DNA from: Tritrichomonas foetus
Lineage: Eukaryota > Parabasalia > Tritrichomonadida > Tritrichomonadidae
Direction: 5' to 3'
DNA length: 14,476 nt
Assembly: GCA_001839685.1 (NCBI GenBank)
Contig: MLAK01000010.1
Coordinates: 1-14,476, forward strand
Shown here: positions 5,932 to 14,476 of the stretch, piece after piece
How the letters are laid out: each line of letters begins with the position of its first letter
Numbering within the stretch: the first letter of the stretch is position 1
Position numbers and translations under genes: made by a program
The notes under the pieces: model-generated
What the model was told of the DNA's origin: nothing
Databases searched by the model: none
Seen by the model: the letters and a program-made list of their open reading frames with translations, nothing else

Positions 5932-8900
5932 TTATATCGTAAATTTATCCACTGTTGATTCAGGAGATAATGCATTATCCACTGTTGAATCAGAAGATGG
6001 TGCTGAAGAATCTTTATTCTTCTTTCGTATCATAATGATTACAACAATAACTATTACAACAACTACCACAACTACTGCAATGACTATAACAACAATTATT
6101 ATTGTTGAAAGACCTTTCTTTGATGGCTGGTTGCTATCATCTGGATTTATATCAGTATCATCTGGATTTATATCAGTATCATCTGGACTTATATCAGTAT
6201 CATTTAAACTGGCATTTATTTCATTTTCCAGAATGATTGAAAGTTGTGTTCCATCTGTTGAACAATTACCTGTACCAAACAATCCGTCAACTTTGACCTT
6301 CAAGTTATTCACAGCATTTTGACATTCTTCAGATGAATTGATTCCCGATATAATGGGAATTTCTGTCATTTCCGATAATAATTTTGAATTACGTGCTTGA
6401 AATTCTACATTCAATTGAGAAATGTTAAATGAAGATCCAACAAGTTCTAATGTTGGTGGTTGTGTTGTGGTTGATTTCAGGATAATATTAGCTTTGTCAA
6501 ATGAGGAAAGCTGTGCTATAGCTTTTGAACCTGTTAGTATTGTTACTTCTTTTGGTAAAATGAGATTTGTAAATGTAAATTCATTATTTTCTTGGATTAT
6601 GAATGAATCAATTGTTATTGGTGAAGAATATTTGTCACCAAAACTTTTGATGACTTTAGAATCAGATTTTTCGACAAAAACATTTTCAACTTTCAAATTA
6701 CTTGAACTTGTAATAATTGTGTTACTATTAACATCAATTGAACTTATTGATCCAGATGGTACGTTTAATATAGATACATTTTCAACAGAATAATTAACTT
6801 TTGTTGTTGGTAAATTCAAGTTAAGTGTAGGATAATTCTTAAAAACAATTTTGGTATTTTCATGAACTTTTTCTATATTGATTGTAAAAATTGATGAATA
6901 ATCTGCTCCTGAAATTTCTGGATGAGGAAAAACAGTAATTGTTGAACCAACTTCGTCGTTTATTATTAATTCATTGGTTTTATGAACAATTGAATAAATA
7001 TTAGATGACGCTTTTACAATTTCTCCTTGATAATTAGAAATTCCATCATTTGTAATAATGACAGAATTAGAATAATTAGATGTATAAAGTACACCATTAT
7101 CAAGATAAAAATCATTTATGTTTGAATTAATCATTTCTATATTTGATGCATCAATTTTATTCTTCCATTTCGAATCAATGTTAACAGATCTCAATTCAAC
7201 AAATGGAACATTAAGTTTAATGATATTCTCTGTTGATTGAAAACTCAAGGTACATGTATCAATTCTCAAAAATCCTATTTTAGATATAGTAGATGGAATG
7301 ATTGTAACCTTTTGATTTTTATATCCTTCAATTGATATTGAATTAATATAATGAGGAATTCCAGAGAGATTAAGAACTCCATCAAAGTCTGAAGATAAAC
7401 TGATGGAAACAACTTTCACAATATCGGTAACTTGATCCCAAATCTTTTGAACAGAATCCCCTTGAGAAAGTGTGGCATAGATAATTTTTTCCTTTTTATT
7501 GCTCTCATCAATTTTTACGGTGTATTCTGTAAATATAAAATCACTGTAAGTAAATATACTATCTTCTGTCTCATAAACAGTATTTATAATTCTAAATTTT
7601 GAATAATCAGATTCTTTAATAGGTGTTCCATAATTTGCTGTTGAGAATATTTCTGAATTTGATGCGTCATGCTTGATAAGATTAACAGATTTGGGAATTT
7701 TATCTGCTCTAACTGAACCACCATTGATAAAAATATCTAAATCGGAAATATCGACGCTTTCAAAAACTGAACCATAATTGTTTTCTGTGTATACTCTTCC
7801 AACAATTTTTCCTCCTCTGAAATTATACCCATGAGATAAAGTAATGTTATCAAAAAGAATTTCATCTGAAATTGTCACATCAAATGTTAAACTAACGGAA
7901 ATAAAGTGAGGTAGCCCAACAAAACTGTTAAGTTCATCTATGGATATTTGTTTTTCATTTTCTTGGCATTTGGAATTATCTCTAGTATAAAGACATATGT
8001 TTTGGGGATAATTTTCTGTAAATTGATAATCAATTGTAACATATCTTTGCATTACTGAACCAAGTTCCGTGATTTGCGATATTGTTGCATCATAACTGAA
8101 ATAATAATATGAAATCGGGAATTGCAAAGAAGTAGTAATTTTAACATTATTATAAATTTCATCATTTATAATGTATTCTTGATGTCCAATTGTCCTGAGT
8201 TGCCGAGAAATAGGTTCTGATTCTGGCAATGAATTAATATTTACTATAATGTTGGATGGAAGGTGATTTGCTTCTTCAGCGATGATATCTAGCTTCAAAT
8301 CATACTCATCTCCATGTTCCATAATAAATTCTAGTGATGAATAATCTTGTTTCCTTTTCATGATATATGATTGATATGGCCCGATAACAATTGATCCAGA
8401 TAATTCTAGTTTTCCATCGGGGTCACATGAATCAATATCAATGAATATATGATTTTCTTCACCTGCATAGGGAGTGATGATTCGGAAATTATCTAATGTC
8501 AGTTTTTCGGCAATAATTATAAATAACTTATTTGTATCATCAATCTTTGATCCAATATAATTATATGATTGTATATCATGGATTGAAACTGGTGAATGAT
8601 CAGGCCTCTGGCTGCATAACGATTTATCAGTATTATAGATACAGATTCTATTGTTTTCTTCAACACCTAGACCTTCAAATTCGCCATGAAGTTTCAATTG
8701 ATTATTTTCAAGTGTTTGTGTTAGTTTCCAGTTCTTATTTTCTCCAAGATCAATTTTTATTTGAGAATCCAAAGCTCCTATCCATGGGGTTAACTCAAAT
8801 CTGGGATCGTCATAATAATTGGGAAGATCCAGAATCATTATTGTTGATTTTATTGTGGTTTGTGGGGTATCAAATTTGACAACAGAGTAAGAATTAGTTG

Positions 8901-11900
8901 GAAAATTATAGTAGATTTCTAAAGAAAAATCTGGATTAGTTAAACATTTAAATTCGACTGAAGTTGAATCTACTTTGAAGAGTCCTGAAATCTTGCCTTG
9001 ACCTTGAATAATTATCTTGGAATATCCACCAATATAATCTGGTTCATCTCTACTAGGCATGTCTTCTGTTAAATTTATTGTGCATGAAGTATATTGTTCA
9101 TCTTTATTTTGCTCCAAGATGTTAAAGAAGCATTCTTTAGAGTATTGAGCTATATAACAGTCAGGGATATTTTCATAGTCAGAACATTTATTTCTGTCAT
9201 TATGATATAAGCAAACATCTAAATGCGTTGAATTTTGCTCCTGTGAGATTTGAGTGAGTGTACCATGACAATTCATTTTGCCATTAGCATATTTTAGAGA
9301 GAATTGGAGTGTTTCAGTTTCTCGAAGCGAAATAATGGTTGAATCTATATAAAATGATGTCAATTCTGGTCCAGAATAGATTTCTTTTAATAAATCTTTC
9401 TCGATTTCTTCATAGTTCGTTGGTGTCACTACCAAATATTTTACTGATGAAGAAGATGATAACATTCCTGACATTCCTGTTTGACAATTGTAAATGATAG
9501 ACACAGAAAGTTGAGAAATATCAATGTGAGAATCAAAGGTCACAGACACTTGCTCATCAATGTCCAGTGATCCAGAAAGCTCAATTGTAGTATCAGCTTT
9601 CATATCAAAATTTGATCCAATTGATGAAGTAAAGGCAAATGAAATGGATACACTCTCAACAAAAATAAATGTAATTGTTTGTGGAGTTTCTGAGAGATAA
9701 TTCGTATATGAATACATTTCATACTCACTAAGATATACTGCATCATTCTCATTGCATAATGATTTATCTGACGAATAGATGCAAAACGTGTTAGAATTTG
9801 TATTTTGTTGTTGGTCATGAACTGTCAAAGTGATTCTTAAATTCAATGATGTATCGAGCGCCAATATATATTCGTTAGGATAGTCCATATAAGAATTCAA
9901 ATTACCAACCGAATTAGCAGTGATTACCGTCGAAAATTGCAATGATACTTCTTTATATTCTGCTTGTGAACTAATTTCGATAGCGAAATTATTAATAGAT
10001 GTAGATTGATCGGCTGAAATAGTAGGAACGGGATCCTTAAGGTCGGTGATTAAGGTCACATCTAAACCAGAAATAGTCAAACTATTTGAGAAGCGGATGC
10101 TAGCTTTTGTTAAAATCGAACCTGTTATAGAACGGGATCCTTTGAAAATAACATTATTTTCGCTCGAAAGATCTGATAAAAATGAACTTAGAACGCAATC
10201 ATCAACAATATTAAAAGTAATATCTTTTGATGTTGAAACTAAGTATGAAGAAAAAGAAGCAAAACTTGCTGAATCAAGTGGTCTTTCTGTATCACCACAT
10301 AAGTTTTGATTAGATGTATACAAACAAAAAGTATTGTCAGAATAAGTCGGTTCTATAGGAGGATCCTCGCTGGATCCATCTGTTTCAAGTTGAATTGATG
10401 GTAAATCTGATATTTGAGAAATTTGGTGGTTAACATTTTCAGGATGAAGAGAAGGATGAGTATATATTGTGTTACCTCTGATCCAAACCTTTTTAGGATC
10501 GAATTCGACGATCTGCAGACCAAGATTATGTAAAAATGTTTCTGGACTCAGTGTATATTTTTCGGAGCTAAATGGTATAATTTCCCATTTATCTGATGAT
10601 GATTCTTGATAATAGAGACCAAAACTATTAGGAAGATTATTATCTTCAGAGTGGCTGACAACAATTTTGGCTTTTGATGGTGTAAATCCTTTGGTTACAG
10701 ATACTTTCCCGGCCCATTTCTTGGAATAACGAACAGTTTCCCCAGCTCTTCCACAAACAATTTGATTTCCAAATGCCGCATGAAGCTTATTTCCTGTTCC
10801 TTTGTAGGAATAATCTATAATAGCACCTTGTTTATCATAATTTATGTAAGAGCATTGTTCTGGAGACAATTTGAGAGATAATTCGGTATTAGTGCTTGTA
10901 TCATCATTAGAGCAGGCGACAAATGTAATATCAGATGCATATGGAATAGTAAAAAGGAAATAATCTTTGATTTTTGATAATGGATATTCATTAGAACCAA
11001 CTTCTGCGCGCACATTCGTGCATCTTGGACATCTAATTTTGAAGTCTGAAGTGGCTGTTAATCTTTTTGAAACGGTTTTCTTTGGAACAACAGTTCTAAT
11101 TAATTCACTATCAAGTGTCAAATAATACTTATAATAATGAATTGTATATGTTGATAAACTGCTTTTTCCTCTTCCAGTAACAATCATCCATTGTTTTCCA
11201 CTAATCTTATTAACTTTTATTTTTGGCTCTGAAGCTTTACAACTCATACTCCAACTATCACTGTCATCATTACCATTCTGGGTTTCGTATACACAACCAG
11301 ACCAAATACCTGAACCACTAGTTGTTCTAATGGAAGTGACATCTGGATCGCATTTTCCATTTTTCGATTGATCAATTTGAATGACTCTATATAATATAAT
11401 GGTGTAAAGCTTTTCATAAGAATATTGAGTTCTTTTACGAACTGGAATATTAATGTAGTAAGCTGATTTTTCTTTGAAAATATTCTTATTTAAAATTAAA
11501 GGAATAATGTAATCATCATTATCAAGTGGTGTATATCCTTCACATAATGGTTGAAGTTCTGGAAGATTGATAATGCATGCCAAAGTTGGGAATCCAATTG
11601 TTGATATATCTTTGGAGTTTAAGCAGGTTTTGAATCGTAAAATGGCATACTGTTCTTGTTTTTGGATAGACGCTTGTAATGTTATTTTGTCAGTCTCTGA
11701 AAATCGGTTTTGTTCATATATTTTGGCAATAATTCCTTTGTCTTTCCTATTTGGTACCTTCATAAGAATAGAAGTTGTGGATGGATCTAAAACAATATTA
11801 CAAGAGAATGGGTACGACTTAAAGATGCTATTTTGGGTAAATTTCCATGGAAAAGACGATCTAACATCAGTAAATTCGGAAAATTCTATATTAAAACTTT

Positions 11901-14196
11901 CGTCAACATTAATTCCAGCATCACAGTAAACTTTGATTATTATTTTGTCTGTATCTTTGTAATTATGTCCCTTGGAAAATGGAATTTTAAATTTTGGAGA
12001 GAATTTTTTATTTTCCATTGTAACCATTTGTACACCTATTACTTTCTCCTCAAAATCTTTGCGTCGAATAAAAGTAAATTTTAACTGATATTTAGGGTTC
12101 ATATAACCTTCAAAATAAAGATTTTCAAATTGAATGTTCATTGAATGTGTCGATTTAAAAGAATATTTTTGGACATCATTTGATGTAGCAGCAAAGTTAT
12201 CAAAAGCTTCAAGTCCTTGCAAGTCAGCAATATATGTATCGCCTTGACCATGAGTAATAATACCAAATGAATCTTGATTATCAACTTTGGCATCGAAAGT
12301 TATATATTTATGTCCTTCTGTATCAAATTCAACTCCAGTGTTAACTTTTACCGCTTTTTCAATAACAGTTTGAATACAAATTTCTTTGGAACAAATATTA
12401 TTATTGCTTGATTGTAGACCATATAAATTTTCAAATTCCAAATGATCATTTAAGAATAAGTCATCTTCATATCCTTCATAGCTAATAAAATTATCTGGAT
12501 TAGCATTATTCACAACAAATATACGATTACAAGTTTCATAGTAGTTTCCAGATAAATCCTTATAAGGAAGTGAAAATCCTGGGAGATCACCTAATGACTT
12601 TGGGTTTGTGTCATATTTATTTTGATAAAGCATTAATGTTGTCATGAATAATGGATCAAAATCTTTCCTTGTTCCTTCAGTAAGAGTGACTTTCTGAGGA
12701 AGAACTACATATGTTTCTTTGGCCGAATCAGAATCGACATTATCTTCTGAGTTTGCAGAATCAAAAATGCAAAATGGTTTTGCTTTTTTCTTAAACAATG
12801 TCATCTTGAAATTCTTTTCATCCATTAAGCTTACTTCCCAAATTACTATTTCTGGAATATCAACATGAAACTCAAGAACATGATCTTTGGTTCCAAATAG
12901 ATAAGGGAATAAACATTCCCGGGAATTTAATGTAAAAACAAAAGGCATTTTATATTTAATACAAATATCTAAGTTGGTTTCTTCTATTATAGAACCGATT
13001 TCTATTTTTAATCTTGCTCCAACGTCTAATGTTGGCGAAAATGTAAAGCGAAACCCATCAAGAGCATCTTGAAGGGAATCAAGTCCTTGTTGTTCTTTTG
13101 TTAGGCTGATTGAAAACACAGGCTCTCCCATTTCCAATCCTTTTTGAGTAGTATAAGAAACATGGCGAGTAGCTTTGAGATCTACTCTTATATCATAAAT
13201 TAAAGTTTTCATAATCTTAAATGCAATATCTGTAAAACCTAGTCTCAAAAATCCATACAAACCAAATTTAAAATTATACCCAAAAATTTTCCTATTTAAG
13301 GCTTTTATAGGTAGTTCCCAAGCGTCATCATCTTTTTCTTCTTGATTTGTATTTTTTTTATTGCCTTCATCTTTTTGGTTTGTATCTTTTACGAAAAACT
13401 TTTTGAGCCAAACGTCACCAATTTCAATTTCTCCTTCGTTGATTTGAAGACCAGCTCCTAAAACAGATCTAGCTTCAAAATCACCATCAAAACTGATATC
13501 AGTGAGACCATCAATTGTTAAATCAAAGCTAAACGACAGTTGCATAAAAGCACCTGCTCTTGTTGTTAAGAATCGATTTATCACATTATCAAATGGTTTT
13601 AAGGTAAATGGATCTTCACCTTGCCGTGCTGATGGCCAATAATATCGGCAATTTAGAAAAACTGTGGACTTGCCTGTTGGATCGGAATTTGAAAAACCAG
13701 CACCAAATCCCCATTCTCTTTCTCCTTGTGATTCTTCCTCATTATCTGAAGGAGGATCATCTTCTTCACGATAAGAAAACATGTGGATTTTCTTAAAAAC
13801 ATCGAGTGGGTTGACTTCTTTGGTTGAAAGGATCATTAATCTTCCTTCTGTGTGGACAATATCTTTGAGCTGATGTAATGTTTGACTATCTGCATCAACA
13901 TAAACTGTTTCTTCTTTTGAATCTGTTAAAATTTTACTTCTTGTTCCATACAACGCAACCGCAGACAAATTTCGATCAAATGCAAAACCTTTCAGACCAT
14001 GCATATTTCGACCAATCAGGCGTTTAGTTAAATAGAATTCAATGCCTGGGTAATGATATTGACCTGGCATATAGGCATTTTCTTTATCCTCTGATAAAAT
14101 CTTAACTGTTGATGCCATTAGCGTAGCTTTATTCGCAATCTCCTCATACTGAGGAGGAATTGAACTGCTAATAAACATACATAAGTAAAATATCAT
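5932..14196 (-). CDS. Giant type I surface membrane protein with five cysteine-signature modules
   Basis: This 2754-residue protein (numbered from the ATG at 14196) is predicted to sit in the plasma membrane with nearly all of it outside. Residues 1-12 (MIFYLCMFISSS) form a short signal peptide. Residues 20 to about 480 are rich in Gly and aromatics in an alternating beta pattern, with acidic or Lys-rich inserts near 141-160 and 269-292. Residues about 480-1270 are a Cys-containing, beta-rich middle region with a lone CPRC at 1056. Five modules then open with C-[IL]-Y-x2-[DN]-x3-C at 1291, 1472, 1662, 1852 and 2068. A further strand-rich, Ile/Ser/Asn-rich region with several N-glycosylation sequons runs to about 2660. 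Next come three DDTDINP-type repeats, an Ile/Val-only-like membrane span (2698-2723), RKK and a 31-residue Ser-rich tail. The frame extends up to a GTG at 14253, but a TGA lies just above it and there is no upstream in-frame ATG, so I chose 14196. The architecture resembles trichomonad adhesin-like proteins, though I recognise no named family. Adhesion or surface recognition is inferred. Confidence 0.85.
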   Translation of the reverse strand: MIFYLCMFISSSIPPQYEEIANKATLMASTVKILSEDKENAYMPGQYHYPGIEFYLTKRLIGRNMHGLKGFAFDRNLSAVALYGTRSKILTDSKEETVYVDADSQTLHQLKDIVHTEGRLMILSTKEVNPLDVFKKIHMFSYREEDDPPSDNEEESQGEREWGFGAGFSNSDPTGKSTVFLNCRYYWPSARQGEDPFTLKPFDNVINRFLTTRAGAFMQLSFSFDLTIDGLTDISFDGDFEARSVLGAGLQINEGEIEIGDVWLKKFFVKDTNQKDEGNKKNTNQEEKDDDAWELPIKALNRKIFGYNFKFGLYGFLRLGFTDIAFKIMKTLIYDIRVDLKATRHVSYTTQKGLEMGEPVFSISLTKEQQGLDSLQDALDGFRFTFSPTLDVGARLKIEIGSIIEETNLDICIKYKMPFVFTLNSRECLFPYLFGTKDHVLEFHVDIPEIVIWEVSLMDEKNFKMTLFKKKAKPFCIFDSANSEDNVDSDSAKETYVVLPQKVTLTEGTRKDFDPLFMTTLMLYQNKYDTNPKSLGDLPGFSLPYKDLSGNYYETCNRIFVVNNANPDNFISYEGYEDDLFLNDHLEFENLYGLQSSNNNICSKEICIQTVIEKAVKVNTGVEFDTEGHKYITFDAKVDNQDSFGIITHGQGDTYIADLQGLEAFDNFAATSNDVQKYSFKSTHSMNIQFENLYFEGYMNPKYQLKFTFIRRKDFEEKVIGVQMVTMENKKFSPKFKIPFSKGHNYKDTDKIIIKVYCDAGINVDESFNIEFSEFTDVRSSFPWKFTQNSIFKSYPFSCNIVLDPSTTSILMKVPNRKDKGIIAKIYEQNRFSETDKITLQASIQKQEQYAILRFKTCLNSKDISTIGFPTLACIINLPELQPLCEGYTPLDNDDYIIPLILNKNIFKEKSAYYINIPVRKRTQYSYEKLYTIILYRVIQIDQSKNGKCDPDVTSIRTTSGSGIWSGCVYETQNGNDDSDSWSMSCKASEPKIKVNKISGKQWMIVTGRGKSSLSTYTIHYYKYYLTLDSELIRTVVPKKTVSKRLTATSDFKIRCPRCTNVRAEVGSNEYPLSKIKDYFLFTIPYASDITFVACSNDDTSTNTELSLKLSPEQCSYINYDKQGAIIDYSYKGTGNKLHAAFGNQIVCGRAGETVRYSKKWAGKVSVTKGFTPSKAKIVVSHSEDNNLPNSFGLYYQESSSDKWEIIPFSSEKYTLSPETFLHNLGLQIVEFDPKKVWIRGNTIYTHPSLHPENVNHQISQISDLPSIQLETDGSSEDPPIEPTYSDNTFCLYTSNQNLCGDTERPLDSASFASFSSYLVSTSKDITFNIVDDCVLSSFLSDLSSENNVIFKGSRSITGSILTKASIRFSNSLTISGLDVTLITDLKDPVPTISADQSTSINNFAIEISSQAEYKEVSLQFSTVITANSVGNLNSYMDYPNEYILALDTSLNLRITLTVHDQQQNTNSNTFCIYSSDKSLCNENDAVYLSEYEMYSYTNYLSETPQTITFIFVESVSISFAFTSSIGSNFDMKADTTIELSGSLDIDEQVSVTFDSHIDISQLSVSIIYNCQTGMSGMLSSSSSVKYLVVTPTNYEEIEKDLLKEIYSGPELTSFYIDSTIISLRETETLQFSLKYANGKMNCHGTLTQISQEQNSTHLDVCLYHNDRNKCSDYENIPDCYIAQYSKECFFNILEQNKDEQYTSCTINLTEDMPSRDEPDYIGGYSKIIIQGQGKISGLFKVDSTSVEFKCLTNPDFSLEIYYNFPTNSYSVVKFDTPQTTIKSTIMILDLPNYYDDPRFELTPWIGALDSQIKIDLGENKNWKLTQTLENNQLKLHGEFEGLGVEENNRICIYNTDKSLCSQRPDHSPVSIHDIQSYNYIGSKIDDTNKLFIIIAEKLTLDNFRIITPYAGEENHIFIDIDSCDPDGKLELSGSIVIGPYQSYIMKRKQDYSSLEFIMEHGDEYDLKLDIIAEEANHLPSNIIVNINSLPESEPISRQLRTIGHQEYIINDEIYNNVKITTSLQFPISYYYFSYDATISQITELGSVMQRYVTIDYQFTENYPQNICLYTRDNSKCQENEKQISIDELNSFVGLPHFISVSLTFDVTISDEILFDNITLSHGYNFRGGKIVGRVYTENNYGSVFESVDISDLDIFINGGSVRADKIPKSVNLIKHDASNSEIFSTANYGTPIKESDYSKFRIINTVYETEDSIFTYSDFIFTEYTVKIDESNKKEKIIYATLSQGDSVQKIWDQVTDIVKVVSISLSSDFDGVLNLSGIPHYINSISIEGYKNQKVTIIPSTISKIGFLRIDTCTLSFQSTENIIKLNVPFVELRSVNIDSKWKNKIDASNIEMINSNINDFYLDNGVLYTSNYSNSVIITNDGISNYQGEIVKASSNIYSIVHKTNELIINDEVGSTITVFPHPEISGADYSSIFTINIEKVHENTKIVFKNYPTLNLNLPTTKVNYSVENVSILNVPSGSISSIDVNSNTIITSSSNLKVENVFVEKSDSKVIKSFGDKYSSPITIDSFIIQENNEFTFTNLILPKEVTILTGSKAIAQLSSFDKANIILKSTTTQPPTLELVGSSFNISQLNVEFQARNSKLLSEMTEIPIISGINSSEECQNAVNNLKVKVDGLFGTGNCSTDGTQLSIILENEINASLNDTDISPDDTDINPDDTDINPDDSNQPSKKGLSTIIIVVIVIAVVVVVVVIVIVVIIMIRKKNKDSSAPSSDSTVDNALSPESTVDKFTI
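5945..6004 (-). repeat. Two-copy 30-bp repeat in the cytoplasmic tail
   Basis: Units 5945-5974 and 5975-6004 match at 25 of 30 positions by my count. They encode the adjacent 10-residue units APSSDSTVDN and ALSPESTVDK. The in-frame duplication doubles an STVD motif with possible phosphorylation sites in the tail. Confidence 0.85.
6028..6105 (-). other. Single membrane-spanning segment of the giant protein
   Basis: It encodes 26 residues made almost only of Ile and Val, with one Thr, one Ala and one Met, followed at once by RKKNK. The positive charges on the C-terminal side place the tail in the cytoplasm. Ile/Val-rich spans with Lys-rich stops are characteristic of trichomonad surface proteins. 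Confidence 0.85.
6139..6201 (-). repeat. Three-copy 21-bp tandem repeat beside the membrane span
   Basis: Units 6139-6159 and 6160-6180 are identical, and 6181-6201 differs by one base. Each encodes seven residues of the type DDTDINP, forming an acidic, Pro-containing stalk just outside the membrane. Near identity at DNA level indicates recent slippage, so copy number may vary between isolates. Confidence 0.95.
7966..10326 (-). repeat. Array of five modules with signature C-[IL]-Y-x2-[DN]-x3-C
   Basis: The span runs from the first signature Cys of module 1 to the second of module 5; the end of module 5 is not visible. The signatures are CLYTSNQNLC, CIYSSDKSLC, CLYHNDRNKC, CIYNTDKSLC and CLYTRDNSKC. 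Starts are 181, 190, 190 and 216 residues apart. After each signature comes an acidic stretch, then hydrophobic strands of the type ITFxF and a later SGS or GxI element. The nucleotide sequences have diverged, so the duplications are old. The paired Cys probably form a disulphide that opens each domain. No family known to me carries this pattern. Confidence 0.85.
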
Positions 14197-14214
14197 TGCA
14201 ACTGAGACGAAAAA

Positions 14215-14224
14215 TGGAAAATGA
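14215..14224 (-). promoter_or_regulatory. Candidate Inr of the giant membrane protein gene
   Basis: Minus-strand TCATTTTCC fits the trichomonad initiator pattern TCA(+1)-pyrimidine-[TA]-N-pyrimidine. Its A (14222) lies 26 nt above the ATG at 14196. A start here would leave the GTG at 14253 outside the transcript, which supports the shorter protein. Confidence 0.3.
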
Positions 14225-14283
14225 AAGAAATTTTGACTTGACAAAAACTTCACAAATCATTTTAACCACGGCTTTACTGAGTA

Positions 14284-14348
14284 CTACTCAACGATACTCA
14301 AATATTCAAAAGATACTCAAGAAAATACTCAAAAAGTGGAATACTCAA
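14284..14348 (-). promoter_or_regulatory. ATACTCAA element array upstream of the giant gene
   Basis: ATACTCAA occurs exactly at 14294, 14313, 14325 and 14341, with one-mismatch copies CTACTCAA at 14284 and ATATTCAA at 14302. On the strand of the gene it reads TTGAGTAT. All six are in the same orientation, 8 to 16 bp apart, beginning about 88 nt above the ATG. This looks like a multi-site binding array for a transcription factor, or a degenerating tandem repeat. An unseen gene to the right could also use it. Confidence 0.5.
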
Positions 14349-14476
14349 AAAATCGAATTTTCGCAAGAAATGATTTTATTTCTAATATTTAAGTGCAATT
14401 GATATGCTTAGTATTTCAAATGATCGTTGGATGATTTATTTCGAAAATTCAATTTTTCATAATCATGATTATTCAT

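Noticed and set aside
5858..6322. Thr/Ile-rich plus-strand frame
   Set aside because: It is the antisense shadow of the Ile/Val membrane span and the 21-bp repeats of the giant gene. The other plus-strand frames inside 6400-14250 are shadows as well.
11020..11031. CPRC motif as a zinc ribbon in the giant protein
   Set aside because: There is no second CxxC nearby in register, and the region is extracellular, where the Cys more likely form disulphides.
14175..14180. Minus-strand GTATGT, a match to the trichomonad 5' splice site, just inside the giant gene
   Set aside because: I found no ACTAACACAYAG-type branch and acceptor sequence downstream, and the frame is continuously open.
1..14476. 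tRNA, rRNA, CRISPR or intact transposon
   Set aside because: No tRNA B-box with a fitting cloverleaf, no regularly spaced repeat-spacer pattern and no transposase or reverse transcriptase motifs were seen on either strand.

Overview
The window is AT-rich eukaryotic DNA. Its genes are long and intronless, the intergenic DNA is simple-sequence rich, and the surface protein ends in a pure Ile/Val membrane span and a short Lys/Ser tail. Trichomonad-like Inr (TCAYW) and UAAA signals lie near some gene ends. Together these suggest a parabasalid such as Tritrichomonas or Trichomonas. That is an inference from style, not a database match.

Layout: (1) 3-260, plus strand: the C-terminal end of an unidentified protein whose gene starts before the window. 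(2) 261-2304: about 2 kb with no intact gene. It holds a frameshifted gene fragment on the minus strand (686-1044), an unbroken run of 88 T (1045-1132) directly against that fragment, and several marginal open-frame scraps. (3) 2305-4347, plus: a 680-residue, largely disordered Ser/Asn/Lys-rich protein with one short Sfi1-like helical motif and many Ser-Pro and acidic SDE motifs. (4) 4817-5413, minus: a compact, clearly recognisable eIF4E-family cap-binding protein, closest in motifs to the 4EHP/nCBP type, in a GC-rich island. (5) 5932-14196, minus: a giant type I membrane protein of 2754 residues, followed in the same orientation by the eIF4E gene.

The giant protein is the most interesting item. 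It has a signal peptide, a beta-rich N-terminal region with no family I recognise, a long middle region, five modules each opening with the exact pattern C-[IL]-Y-x2-[DN]-x3-C, a beta-strand-rich stretch, a short DNA-level tandem repeat next to the membrane, one membrane span and a 31-residue tail containing a 10-residue duplication. Its upstream DNA carries an array of ATACTCAA elements. The longest open frame starts at a GTG at 14253; the first in-frame ATG is 57 nt further in, and I use that one.

I see no RNA genes, CRISPR arrays, intact transposons or spliceosomal introns. Nothing links the three main genes functionally; they look like ordinary neighbours in a compact protist genome.
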